NCBI GenBank assembly: GCA_026874595.1
Contig: CM049307.1
Coordinates: 5,911,579-5,975,578, forward strand
Source: Sipunculus nudus
Lineage: Eukaryota; Annelida; Sipuncula; Golfingiida; Sipunculidae
Direction of reading: 5' to 3'
DNA: 64,000 nt
Shown: in pieces, positions 1 to 12,039 of the stretch
How the letters are laid out: every line of letters starts with the position of its first letter
Numbering within the stretch: the first letter of the stretch is position 1
The notes under the pieces: model-generated
What the model was told of the DNA's origin: nothing
The model's database searches: none
The model's input: only the letters and a program-made list of their open reading frames with translations
Program-made: the position numbers and the translations under genes

Positions 1-662
1 ATCTTTATTCTTCCTATTCATCAATTCTCACCATGTTTCTTGCTAAGTGAGCATGATGGTTCATATTTATACGAACTTTTCGTTATAATGTGGTCTTTAT
101 TTGGGTTGCAAATGTTTCGTGCGATATGTTCACACGTTTATATGGCCATTATCATACAGCATGTACTCTGGCTCTCGTGCAGGCACCTGGTCCTATAGTT
201 AATCACACAGAGCTTGCTACGTTAGTTGATATTGTATATGCTCCTAATCAGCAATATAATGTATGCTTTCAGACATTATTTAATGTATATTGCATCGTAA
301 TATGTGCAAGTCAAACCGCATGTGTTTGCATGCATGTATTTAAAATGCAAAGTGTACCCATATAATAGGTTAAAACTATTGGATGCATGCATGCATCAAT
401 CATTCAACATATAAATATGTGTAATTATCATAGAATCGAGACAACTACAAATATATGTGTTAAACCAGTCTGTATACACGTACATGTAAAATATCCTGTT
501 GGATGATGAATACAGACATGTTGGTTTAGGAGACGAGATGTTGTATACAGACATTTTGGTTTAGAAATAATACAGGCTTGTGGCCCTGCATGTATATTTA
601 TTGCTTCAACGAAACAAAGGCTGTCTTGAGTTTTATATAGTGATTATAAACTGCGATAACTG

Positions 663-663
<1 letters not shown>

Positions 664-736
<73 letters not shown>
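664..736. repeat. (AT)n-(GT)n compound microsatellite
   Basis: An uninterrupted AT run switches to a GT run near 706. This is a typical compound dinucleotide microsatellite. Confidence 0.95.
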
Positions 737-737
<1 letters not shown>

Positions 738-1149
738 TTATTTCAATAGTTTTATATAGAGGAAGATGACTTAAAATAGTTTACAATAACGTAATAAAGA
801 GACTGCTTGCCGACTTCACAAATTGTACGTGTACAAGGATAGAGCTCTTTGCTATTTCTCCTCAACATTAACATATTTTAACCTCATTTCGTGACCCGTG
901 TACCTTTGACGGGTTTATTGATTAAGAGTGAGCTTTCAGATTGTCAGCTGCGCTTTTCCCCGCACAATGTGGCACGAATTCCATACAACTACCAGTGCAC
1001 ATGCACTATACGCGTGTGTGGGGTACGGGACACTCCTGATTCGTTCTATATATTGGCATCCACGTTTTGGAGAGTGCTGTACAATTTATGATACATTTCA
1101 TCATCTCGACATGCTTTCATATTGTTAATGTCTCCTACAAAACTGAGTC

Positions 1150-1235
1150 AATACAAATATAGCGTATATATTGGCAAACAGGATATTCGGTTAATACAAA
1201 TATAGCGTGTATATTGGCAAACAGGATATTCGGTT
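1150..1235. repeat. Two tandem copies of a 43 bp unit
   Basis: AATACAAATATAGCG begins at 1150 and again at 1193. The copies differ at about one base, so the duplication is recent. Confidence 0.9.
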
Positions 1236-2081
1236 AAACGAGGTCGACTGTACTTAATATAAAAGAGATTATTTATTAGGTCGTGTTGACACGCGTGATG
1301 CCTCATCATTGCCTCGCGTGGCCTGTATACCGATACGTGAATGTGGGGAAAGTGTAAACTGATAAATGAGATTACAAACTAGATGAGGGTCTGCTACAAC
1401 CAATCAACTCCTGTAGTTCTGACGATAATAATAATTAAATAAGATTAAGTAGTTACATGTGGTTATATTAAGCCAAAATAAAAAAAAAGGTATGGTTCTC
1501 AGGCACTTTTTTTTCAGAAATCAATGCGGGCGGGCGCTTTTTTTATTTTAAATTTTTTGGTATATTTCGATAAAAATGTCAAATGATAAGGGGAAAAAAA
1601 TGAAAAGAATAAAACAGTTTTATTTTGCTAAATAAGTAAAAGCACTAAAAAACAAAGGAAATTGTATTGTTTTATCTTCTTGAAAGAAATGTCGGAGCGG
1701 CAGCCGCTCAAAATTGGAAAGAAAATTTTTGATGCGGAGATTTAAAATTGACGCTGGCGGTGCCTTAGAACCAGGGCTTTAATTTTTTTTGCCTTATAAG
1801 GTATAACTTAAATATTTAAATAGCACATTTAAACATAGACATTTAAACATTTTAACATGTGCATGCATGCTGTGTCTGAGAAAAGAATGCTGTATGATTC
1901 TCTCGGCTTTTTCAATGATAAATATATGTATTACCTTTATTAAATCAATCTTATGTTAGTACACATATGAGACGGGTGATCCCTGCATGTCTGATAAAGC
2001 ATTTCCTGAAAATGGCCATACGCCAAAGCTTAAACTGAGAAAATGGAATATAATTTTTTTTATTTTCTATATTCTTTTCCA

Positions 2082-2155
2082 GAAATATAACTCAGGGGTA
2101 CAGCACAGGACTCAAAGCCGGGAGAGCCCGAGTTCGAATTTTTACGATCGGCCCC
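2082..2155 (+). mobile_element. tRNA-derived SINE head
   Basis: The segment has an A-box-like stretch (TAACTCAGGGGTACAGCAC) and, about 40 nt on, a B-box-like GAGTTCGAATTT, in tRNA order and spacing. The 3' half does not close a tRNA acceptor stem, and the region runs into non-tRNA sequence to about 2335, as expected for a SINE rather than a functional tRNA gene. The body end is not defined. Confidence 0.6.
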
Positions 2156-3617
2156 CACCCAGGCCATGCACCGTGAAATGGCTTAACCCAAACGGCCTTT
2201 TCACTCACAAATGAATCCATGCACCTTTCGGCGGTTCCTTGGTGGTATGACCCAGCAATGGGTATATAAAATGAGATGAAGCCTTTGATACTGCCCTGTC
2301 ACATAGTTCGAAACCGGGATGGAATTCTGTAGATGTACATACATGCACATAGATTTAAGCTAGAATTAATGAATGGAAAAATTCTTTAAAATAGAGAATA
2401 TGCCCATAGTCTATGGGTGATTGGTTATACTTAACAGACATCATTCTCTCTAATTTTGTACTACACGTTTAGACCCAATATTAGCTTATATAATGAAAAA
2501 TATGCATTGAAATCTATTGAGAGTTTAGTCTCTCTTCTAGACAATGCCGTCAGTAGCCCTAGCTATCAACCTAAATAAATGCCTTCTGAGCCGGGTATTT
2601 CGGCCAATTGAAAGCATATTAGCATTATTTTATCATCTGCACTTTAATTGTATGAGTAGCTTGGCATTATTTCATCATCAACCCACATAAGCCTCCATTC
2701 CTTACACTGGGGTTTGATCAATCATTAGGGGATGAATTGTTGCATGTTATGCATGGCGCCTGGGAGTGCATAACTACGTCGGTAGGGGAATTAAACTCGG
2801 GACGAAGCTAAATATCAACCAATGGTTTCATTTTCACCTCTTTTATTATAATAATATTACAATAATGCAAGTTATGAAATGTTATTGACAAAGTACAAAG
2901 GAATGATAAGAACAGTCCTTCGATTCCTGGTTTATATCTGGAAACTCGTTCTTTCACACGGGTCTGACAAAGATTCGAAAGGTCTAGATTACATTCGGTG
3001 CTCATCAGGAGCAAGTACCGCAAGCATAGCGCCACCTGTCGGATATCGCGGTAACCAATATTCTTTGTGCTGTCTCCTCGAGAGCCTATGACAATAAAAA
3101 AATCACGGTTTAAGGTGAAAGGTTTTAAAAAAATCATGGTTTATGGTGAAAGGTGGAAAACAGGTTAAAGGTGACATTTTCAAACATGAATACAAATAAA
3201 GAGACAGGAATCTGCTGGGGAGGTCCTGAGGGGGAATTTTCTGCCGAGTTAGACAAGTCTGAGGACGGCAGTTGCTTAGACTTCCTGTTGAAATAGTGCA
3301 AAACAATTGACTCTTCGCTTTAATATTGAAAAGATACAAATAAAACCATACAACAGGTTTTAAAATATACCATACGTTCACGTAGAATGCCAGGTTATTT
3401 AGAGCTCAGATTACCGTAGCCCACAAGAATGGACTACTCAGCTGCATTGTTTGGCGAATGACGCAATGTGGAGTCTACAGATTGCCCCTGAGGTTACCTA
3501 TGGTTATAAGTTTAAATTCCGTACACAGCTGTGCGATAAATATATGTCAGTTGATTAATCTTCAGTACAGTACATTTATGTGTATTGAGTAATTAAAGAG
3601 TGAAGAGTGCATCCACG

Positions 3618-5643
3618 AAGTGAAAACATGTACATAACAGTACACAGGCCTGAAGTATTATACAGGACTGCCGCCTGAAACAAGAAAGTGAAAACATGTA
3701 CATAACAGTACACAGGCCTGAAGTATTATACAGGACTGCCGCCTGCACCAAGGAAGTGAAAACATGTACATAACAGTACACAGGCCTGAAGTATTATACA
3801 GGACTGCCGCCTGCACCGAGGAAGTGAAATCATGTACATAACAGTACACAGGCCTTAAGTATTACACAGGACTGACGCCTGTACCCTGGAAGTGAAAACA
3901 TGTACATAACAGTACACAGACCTGAAGTATTATACAGGACTGCCGCCTGCAACAAGGAAGTGAAAACATGTACATAACAGTACATAGGCCTGAAGTATTA
4001 TACAGGACTGCCGCCTGCACCAAGGAAGTGAAAACATGTACATAACAGTACACAGGCCTGAAGTATTATACAGGACTGCCGCCTGCACCCAGGAAGTGAA
4101 ATCATGTACATAACAGTACACAGGCCTTAAGTATTACACAGGACTGACGCCTGTACCCTGGAAGTGAAAACATGTACATAACAGTACACAGACCTGAAGT
4201 ATTATACAGGACTGCCGCCTGCAACAAGGAAGTGAAAACATGTACATAACAGTACATAGGCCTGAAGTATTATACAGGACTGACACCTGCACCAAGGAAG
4301 TGAAAAAATGTACGTAACAGTACACAGGCCTAAAGTATTATACAGGACGACCGCCTGCACCCAGGAAGTGAAAACGTGTACATAACAGTACACAGGCCTG
4401 AAGTATTATACAGGACTGACGCCTGTACCCTGGAAGTGAAAACATGTACATAACAGTACACAGGCCTGAAGTATTATACAGGACTGCCGCCTGCAACAAG
4501 GAAGTGAAAACATGTACATAACAGTACACAGGCCTGAAGTATTATACAGGACTGCTGTCTTCAACAAGGAAGTGAAAACATGTACATAACAGTACACAGG
4601 CCTGAAGTATTATACAGAACTGCTGTCTTCAACAAGGAAGTGAAAACATGTACATAACAGTACACAGGCCTGAAGTATTATACAGGACTGACGCCTGTAC
4701 CCTGGAAGTGAAAACATGTACATAACAGTACACAGGCCTGAAGTATTATACAGGACTGCCGCCTGCACCAAGGAAGTGAAAACATGTACATAACAGTACA
4801 CAGGCCTGAAGTATTATACAGGACTGCCGCCTGCACCCAGGAAGTGAAATCATGTACATAACAGTACACAGGCCTTAAGTGTTACACAGGACTGACGCCT
4901 GTACCCTGGAAGTGAAAACATGTATATAACAGTACAAAGACCTGAAGTATTATACAGGACTGCCGCCTGCAACAAGGAAGCGAAAACATGTACATAACAG
5001 TACATAGGCCTAAAGTATTATACAGGACTGACACCTGCACCAAGGAAGTGAAAACATGTACATAACAGTACACAGGCCTGAAGTATTATACAGGACTGCT
5101 GTCTTCAACAAGGAAGTGAAAACATGTACATAACAGTACACAGGCCTGAAGTATTATACAGGACTGACGCCTGTACCCTGGAAGTGAAAACATGTACATA
5201 ACAGTACACAGGCCTGAAGTATTATACAGGACTGACGCCTGCAACAAGGAAGTGAAAACATGTACATAACAGTACACAGGCCTGAAGTATTATACAGGAC
5301 TGACGCCTGTACCCTTGAAGTGAAAACATGTACATAACAGTACACAGGCCTGAAGTATTATACAGGACTGCCGCCTGAAACAAGAAAGTGAAAACATGTA
5401 CATAACAGTACACAGGCCTGAAGTATTATACAGGACTGCCGCCTGCACCAAGGAAGTGAAAACATGTACATAACATTACACAGGCCTGGAGTATTATACA
5501 GAACTGCCGCCTGCATCCAGGAAGTGAAAACATATATATAACAGTACACAGACTTGAAGTATTATACAGGACTGCCGCCTGCACCCAGGTAGAGAAAACA
5601 TGTACATAACAGTACACAAAGCTGAAGTATTATACAGGACTGC
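3618..5643. repeat. 68 bp minisatellite, about 30 copies
   Basis: Unit starts fall every 68 nt (for example 3621 and 3689). The core contains ACATGTACATAACAGTACA, with TGTAC and GTACA as a 5 bp inverted pair, then AGGCCTGAAGTATTATACAG. The part between GGACTG and GAAGTG is variable (CACCAAGG, AACAAGG, CACCCAGG, TACCCTGG, CTTCAACAAGG types). Variants recur at multiples of the unit, for instance 272 bp apart (3862 and 4134), showing higher-order duplication. The many 63-codon open frames on the minus strand are by-products of this period. Confidence 0.97.
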
Positions 5644-6459
5644 CTAATGCAAAATGTCTTCTAGGCTGTTCCTGCTTTAATTTTCTCTGGACAAGTAAAT
5701 CAGTTATTGATTTACAGGTGGTTTTTGCTTCTAAAAATGGTTATTTTTTATTTCAGGTTCCAACTAAATATGACCATGTGGTCATTGATATGTAACAAAC
5801 ATAGGAAACCTTTTTGTGCAATTTCCTTTCTAAGAGAAACAGATTGTTTCGTGCTATAATCCAAATTAACCCTTAGTTTGGCCGGCGACGCAACAAACTT
5901 AGTCTCAGAAAACTGTAGGCGGCTTATATTGGCTAGGCATGAGGTTACTTTGCAATGGCTGACCACGGCATCTTGTTGCTACGGTGGTCTGTCGTCAGTT
6001 AATATCTTGTTTTAATTTCCTATGCGAGATTGATGATTGACACACTTAATTCTGAAAAGAATGTGGTACCAACGTGCTTACTTTCAACCAATATTGTTCA
6101 AACTTTAATGCAATAATTGTTATAACGTTTACCTTAATGTATACAACAGTATTCTCTAGTGAATAACTTGGCCATATTCTTTATTTGTATATGGACAGGA
6201 GTCCGGGGTGCCGACTGCACTTTGACGGAGCGCAGCACCGGTACGGTACCGCCACCTGCTGACTAGCATTGTAACAACATATTCCTGGCGTCTCGCCAAG
6301 ATTATAAAATCCGAGCCAATTTAAAACCCAAATAGTAAAGGGACACATTTTCAAGATTGAAATCATAATAATGTTCACATGGGGTAAAAAACATCAGATT
6401 ATTTATTTTAATTACTAATGTCGGAATGGTTTATTTTTATTTTTAAATGATAAGGCATG
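5644..6459. other. Spacer between minisatellite and inverted-repeat element
   Basis: I see no gene, tandem repeat or RNA motif here. Confidence 0.6.
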
Positions 6460-6504
6460 GTTTGCTACGGAGCCCGGGAGACGACATGGTAAAAAATATT
6501 TATT

Positions 6505-6725
6505 AATTCGTTCGCACGAATTACTAATCCATGCGCACGAATTACTAATTCGTGTCCACGAATTACTTATTCGTGCGCACGAATTACTAATCCGTGCGCA
6601 CGAATTACTAATACGAGCGCACGAATTAGTGACCAATGAGAACAGCTCTCTTATGTTGCTGGCTCAATGCTCATTGGCTACTAATTTGTGCGCACGAGTT
6701 ATTAATTCGTGCGCACGAATTACTA
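6505..6725. repeat. Left array of 21 bp units with palindrome ATTCGTGCGCACGAAT
   Basis: About eight full or degenerate copies of a 21 bp unit are built on the 16 bp perfect palindrome ATTCGTGCGCACGAAT. They are interrupted near 6632-6680 by an inverted pair CCAATGAG / CTCATTGG. The period of seven codons explains the repetitive minus-strand open frame here. Confidence 0.9.
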
Positions 6726-7408
6726 GCCAATGAGAAGCAAGCACACATCGACTCAGTCTAGGCACAGGCTGGCAGTTTCAGCGGGCACACGCGGTTGTCA
6801 AAATGGAGCCCAGCGCCTTCCGACAGTTCCATGACTTCCTACATTGGAAAATTCGGAACTCTGCATGTATATTGAAAATAGGGCTTTAAGTGATACTTAA
6901 AGAATATAAATATAAAACTCACAGACCCAGTTGCCGTGCATGGTGGAAAATTTCTAAGGCTTTCTATGGTAAAAAAAACAACAACCAACCTGATATGGTT
7001 GGGGCATAATGGTAACATTATTATGGACAAAGCCAAACTGGCTGAAATTTCAAACAGTTATGTTGCTTCACAAAGTAACTACAGTTACAGTTCTCAATCA
7101 CCATTGACGATAATGCTAAATTGCAAATTACACATAAACTAGGTGAAATGAACTTCACAGAATTTCTCATGTCATTATTGGGATTCGCTTTCCTGACAGG
7201 AACACATAAACATGATATGTTTGAAAGCAAATATGCGTTTGGAAATTTTGAAAAAAATATAAATTCCATTTCTCTATGGAAGTTTTAGATCGTATGTACA
7301 AATCATTAATACGTTTAGTACTACAGAGTGTGGTGTTTTAATATATAACAATTGTTCTGTCAGACAGTCATATCAGGTGGAGAGTATACAACGGAAAGCA
7401 TGTTTAAC

Positions 7409-7796
7409 ATGTACTGGAGCGCTCTCGACTTCCAGCACTGGAGCTATGGGAAAAGAGCAATAATGGTCAAGTATGAAAATAAGAAGAGAGCTGGCTATAC
7501 AATCCACATTTTATGAAATGATTAACGGGCTAGCTCCATATCATCTGCTAATATATTAACTCAAAGTCTGTCTCATGCTCAGCCCTTTATACAGTCCGCG
7601 CAAATCGCATTTGCTTAAGATACCGAGGTTCACACGGAAAGACTGTCGCTTTTATTTCCTTCCAATTTTCTTCATTTTCCTTTCAATAGCCTGCAGACTT
7701 TTGAACAGTTTCCTTCAATTCAGTCTACTTCAATCGATTCCTTTAAGGAATGTTCGTGACTATTTAAACCGTGCCTCTCAAGAAATATACAGTTAG
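7409..7796 (+). pseudogene. Decayed 3' fragment of a non-LTR reverse transcriptase
   Basis: Short stretches in different frames resemble the C-terminal end of CR1/L2-type reverse transcriptases: WSALDFQHWSYGKRA (7415 on), EMINGLAPYHLL (7515-7550), and an SLLFPSNF...FNSLQTF-like stretch followed by a basic tail to 7796. Stops and frameshifts separate them. The assignment rests on motif order and the NGLAP box only. Confidence 0.45.
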
Positions 7797-8230
7797 TATT
7801 GCGACAATCATCGTCAACATGAAATTATTCATTCTCGGTTACGACTAGGTGCCAGTTACTTAAATCAATACCTATTTTCAATTGGAAAGACTGATGGTTA
7901 TAATCTAATTGATATGCTCGATATGGACTGACTTTTTATTGTATTACGCCTACCAGTAATAATATATTTATAAGTATCAGTGTATGTGGAATGTCAATCT
8001 GTCAATCTGTATTAACGTATATTATGTATATATATATATATCTTATCGTGTGTGAATATATGTGCACTTTTCTAATCTGATCATTTATATATACATATAT
8101 ATAATCATGTTAATTTTTCACTTTCTTTTAATTTATATGCAGGAGAGAAGTTGCATTAGCCTTATCGGCTACTTTGTTATCCTATTGAAATAAAAATTTT
8201 CCACCTTGGAAATATATTTTTCACACCTAT

Positions 8231-8375
8231 TTATTCGTGCGCACGGATTAGTAATTCGTGGCCACGAATTAATAAAAAAATTTTTCCACCTTCGTGCGCA
8301 CGAATTAGTAATTTGTAGCCACGAATTAGTAATTCATGCGCACGGATTAGTAATTCGTGCGCACGGATTAATAAA
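8231..8375. repeat. Right array of palindromic CGTGCGCACG units
   Basis: About five copies of the palindromic unit seen at 6505-6725, in inverted orientation relative to the element ends. One stretch (TTAATAAAAAAATTTTTCCACC) interrupts the array. Confidence 0.88.
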
Positions 8376-8414
8376 TATTTTTCACCATGACGTCTCCTTG
8401 GCTCCGTAGTTTGC

Positions 8415-10619
8415 AAGGGAGAAAAGATGATTTTATAATGATGAATATGTTTCTATGTCTAATGGGTCTCGTCATCAATAGAGGCCCATGTGTCGCCCAT
8501 GTATTAGCAGCATTTCCCACCTATGTATGACTGAGAGGACTGTACCGGTGTCCGTCCGTTCCAGGCGTTAGTCTTCTCATAATGGGTCTTATATTTTTGC
8601 GTATTTTGACAACTGGAATATCGTGGTATTGTGAACATGAGCGAAAAATAAATAGATGTACCTCGTCCACACTGAATCTCACCATACGAACCTTACTGAG
8701 CGTACGCCAAAACAGTTCTTTTAAAACGCCTCGAAAATGAAATGTATCCATTATTTATTAAGTGTACTTGATAATTTCACATTTCTTATATTTGTAAACA
8801 AGGCCTGTAGGCCTAATGCGAACCTGTGCAAAGTTTGAGAGTATGAATGCAGGTTTATTTTTAAAATTAAATATTGATCCTCTTATGTCCTGCATATCTA
8901 CCTTAGTCATTATGATTTCTGCAAAATGAACGTTTCGGACCTGCAAGTTTCGTACTAGAACATTTAAAAACTAGGATATATCAGTCAGGATATTTCGGAT
9001 ATGTTCTTTTTGCCAGAGAGGATTACTGGGACAGATGAACGGACAATTTGGCAGCTTGATTTCGGAGAATAACATTTTAAATGTTTTTTTTTCAGCTTTT
9101 TCCTTATAAAATCTAAGAAAATGCAGTTAGCCAAAAATAAACAAAACCGATAGAATTTATTAGATGACTGTTTTTTTTGCAAAAAATTGGTGATGCTAGC
9201 TCCTGCCCTTTAGGAGATAGCTTTGACGCACGACGATTTCTCTATAACATCTAAGAAAATGCAATTAAAAAAATTAACAAAATCCGATAGTTTCCCAGAT
9301 GACTGATTATTTGCAAAAAAAAAAATCGTGACGCAAGTTACTGCCGTTTTTGAGATAGCTTTGGTTAACGTACAGACGACGCACGACGGACGATGCCGCA
9401 CTATCGCATAAGCTCACAGGTTCGCTAAAAAGGCAGGGTAAGCCTTGTACTTCTTTATAGCACGTATAGCTAGTCATTTAATGCATTTTAGTTGTATCTT
9501 TTTACAGCACCTTTACCGGGTAATAAAAATTCCAGATAATATCCATCACATACATGCACTTTATATAAAATCAAATAAATCGGTCAAACCAGCACCTTTC
9601 TAAACAATGTTTTAACATGTAAACTGAATAATTTTTACAACGACTTAGATAACCGTTTCACTGCTGCCGTTTTTCTGGTTTTAATCACTAACATTTCACT
9701 TCTCCATCAGAGTTTCAGTAAGAATAGTCTAAACAGCAAGTATAACTGAATTTTGTCTATTTACTCAAACCCAAGACACCTTTTTTAGCGGGAAGTCATT
9801 CCAACGTTACCTAAAGTTATATTTGGTGATTTCAGTTTTCCCTCAGCATGTGGATATGACGGGATATATGTTTTTTTTCGTCCACCTCCATGGAATATCA
9901 TAAAATAAAGAAATGGGCCAGGATCTTTTCCTACATTTCCATATTTTCTACACCTTTAATCTTTATCTTACAGCATCTTTTCTTATCTATTGCTTGATTT
10001 CTGGAAATTAAAACGTCTGCATCTCAGCCAATTCACCCAAGAACCCTGCCACAACCTTTTTCCAATTCTGTTCAGTTTTCTCAGATATAGCAGGCCAGAT
10101 TTTCACATTCTAAACGGCTGTTTCCAAATATTCCCCTCGCTAGGGGAGCATATATATACATTCTTTTACCTGTTATGCACGTTGATGATTTTAAATTAGT
10201 TTTTCTAAGCAAATAGATATTAATGAAACTTGCTTTTGCATCTCGATGTGTGTTCATAATAAACACTGGTAATTTTCACGTTTAACACATATTACTTGCT
10301 GGGAAGGGGTTACACTTAAAAAATTGTTAATTTATTTGAGACTTCAATGTTGCGCGGACTTTCCGGGACTGATAAGAATGTAATATAATAATTGTCTGGA
10401 ACATATACTCGAAACAAGAGGATTACAAATACTTGACACATCTGATGAGCTTATAAACTGGTGAACTAAGTTAGTACCTACAGCTATAACCTAGATTTTG
10501 GACATTTAGGAATTCCTAAGGTGACCAGCAAATCAGGTTCAGGGTATTTTTAGGGATACACACCAATCATTCTCTTATCATGTATTCAGTAGTTCTGGTG
10601 GTCATGAAGTAACACAGAG
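8415..10619. other. Intergenic, no gene seen
   Basis: AT-rich with short open frames only. It contains the dimeric repeat at 9110-9420. Nothing else resolves. Confidence 0.65.
9110..9420. mobile_element. Dimeric ~135 bp repeat with GACGACGG-type tail
   Basis: Two related blocks share ATCTAAGAAAATGCA, AAAACCGATAG-like, AGATGACTG, a T/A-rich run and GAGATAGCTTTG. They are followed by GACGACGCACGACGGACGATG and TAAGCTCAC...TTCGCTAAAAA. The plan (core repeats, ACGG-like tail, short degenerate end) matches the larger elements at 13.9 kb and 57.4 kb. Confidence 0.6.
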
Positions 10620-12039
10620 AACACTTTTTGCATTCAATCTTTTAATACAAAAGTCTGCTCTTGTCTACATTAGCACAAAAGCAGGGCACAACCTTTTTTT
10701 GTCATGTAATAGACAACCATTGTATTTATAAATATACATCACCGCCGTAAACCATGTAATCTGTAGAACAAGCAGCAAAAGCTGCAATTAAAACATTGAA
10801 CAAACTGGAAAAAATAGATTAACATAAAGTCACAATAATATAACTCTACAAATATATGCTCTATCTCTGTACATAGCTCATTTACGGAGAAGTAAATTCA
10901 AGTATAAGCCAGTAACCAACAAAGTTACTCCTGCTGAAGACATCAGAGTTGGAATTACAGAAATGAAATCTCATGCCTGACCAAATCTATAAATAATTCA
11001 TTAAGGCTATACAGTTAGAATCTCAGTATAAGAAATGCCGATTCCTAATACATTTCTGTATTATATTTCAGTTGATATATACAAGTATTGTACACAGAAT
11101 ATCATTAAAGACATTGCAATCTGCAGTTATGTTTTGCATCCACTAAACATTTCCCAAGGAAAACATGACTGAAAAGCAGAAATGTATTTCAGGTCGAAAC
11201 TTAACATATATGCTTTACAAAAATAGAGAAACATCCGACTTGTGCAATATGTATCACTGAGCAAAGCACAAATGATGATTTTTTTGTACAGAATGTGACA
11301 TGAATCTGGTATTTGTAAAATTTATGGTGCAGAGCTCACAACCAATTTCTCTTCACAACCAAACAACCAATGTTCTTCTAAACATCACATACAGACAGTC
11401 ACAAATTTAATGTCTGACATGTCTTGAGTTTTATAAGCTATATACAATGACAATTCTTCTATGTGTAAGAGCACAACCATTGAACTATCTATTTGGACAG
11501 AACTGTCCATTATATATTCTGTACATTCTGTTCTACAATATCCATTGTATATTTATGAAACAATTAAATGCAATAAAAAAGATATGGCACAATTACTACC
11601 CGCGTAAATGTGTTGTGTTGTGTATGTGGTGAATGTGTTTTATTCACTGAAGCCTGTTTCCTTAACAGTAACAAGATGTCACATGACTACTACTCCTTCC
11701 TCTCTTTTTCAAGTTTGTGAAAATTTTCTCTTATCCTATGTTTCTTAAAAAACTTCATACATCATAATGTATATTTCCTGTTATTATTTATGTTCACTGT
11801 ATCAATGACACAAACAGAGGCATCTAATGTTTATTATATTTTAATTATTAAATCACCTCAGCTGTAAGCAAAATAGTTGATAAATCTGGATGCAGTCTAT
11901 AGAACAGATAACTGGTGATATATTCAATGTCTGAATGTGTTAAAAATAATAAATTAAACGGGTAAAATGCAAAGTACTACAATGGAAATAATCATGTCAT
12001 GTATACAACTGTTCACTGATAAAACCAGGGGAGACTAGA
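10620..12039 (-). other. Probable 3' UTR and downstream flank of the USP54-like gene
   Basis: No coding potential is seen downstream of the stop. Minus-strand AATAAA hexamers occur at 11830-11835 and 11639-11644, and an ATTAAA lies near 10640. The sequence is AT-rich and free of the tandem repeats that fill the region beyond 10 kb. The true cleavage site cannot be chosen without transcript data. Confidence 0.45.
11830..11835 (-). terminator. Candidate poly(A) signal AATAAA
   Basis: This is the first canonical AATAAA on the minus strand after the stop codon, about 205 nt downstream. A second copy is at 11639-11644. Confidence 0.4.

Larger units (their letters stand above)
1..3617. other. Intergenic, AT-rich, no gene seen
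   Basis: Only short, mutually overlapping open frames without family resemblance. It contains the microsatellite at 664, the 43 bp duplication at 1150, a SINE head at 2082 and a 31 bp duplication near 3099-3160. A degenerate repeat (ACAGACATGTTGGTTTAG-like, two copies) lies near 512-565. Confidence 0.7.
6466..8408. mobile_element. 1.94 kb inverted-repeat element with palindrome-rich ends
   Basis: The left end TACGGAGCC...GGAGACGACATGGT and the reverse complement of the right end TACGGAGCC...GGAGACGTCATGGT match, with the similarity continuing through AAAAATATTTATTAAT into the palindrome arrays. Both sides are flanked by GTTTGC (6460-6465 and 8409-8414), a likely 6 bp target-site duplication. 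No transposase frame is visible, so this is a non-autonomous DNA element. The interior holds a decayed LINE fragment. The superfamily is not assigned. Confidence 0.75.

Noticed and set aside
2082-2155. Functional tRNA gene
   Set aside because: A and B boxes are present but the acceptor stem does not pair and the T-arm side is eroded; better read as a SINE head.
3593-5617. Series of 63-codon minus-strand open frames (MYCYVHVFTS-type)
   Set aside because: They are a by-product of the 68 bp period: three units give 68 codons, and every copy ends in the same stop. No coding gene.
3618-5643. CRISPR-like array of conserved repeats and variable spacers
   Set aside because: The variable part is only ~11 nt with a few recurring types, the repeat is ~57 nt, and the DNA is eukaryotic. 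It is a minisatellite.
6415-6636. Open frame with RISNSCA repeats
   Set aside because: It is a translation of the 21 bp palindromic unit, not a protein.
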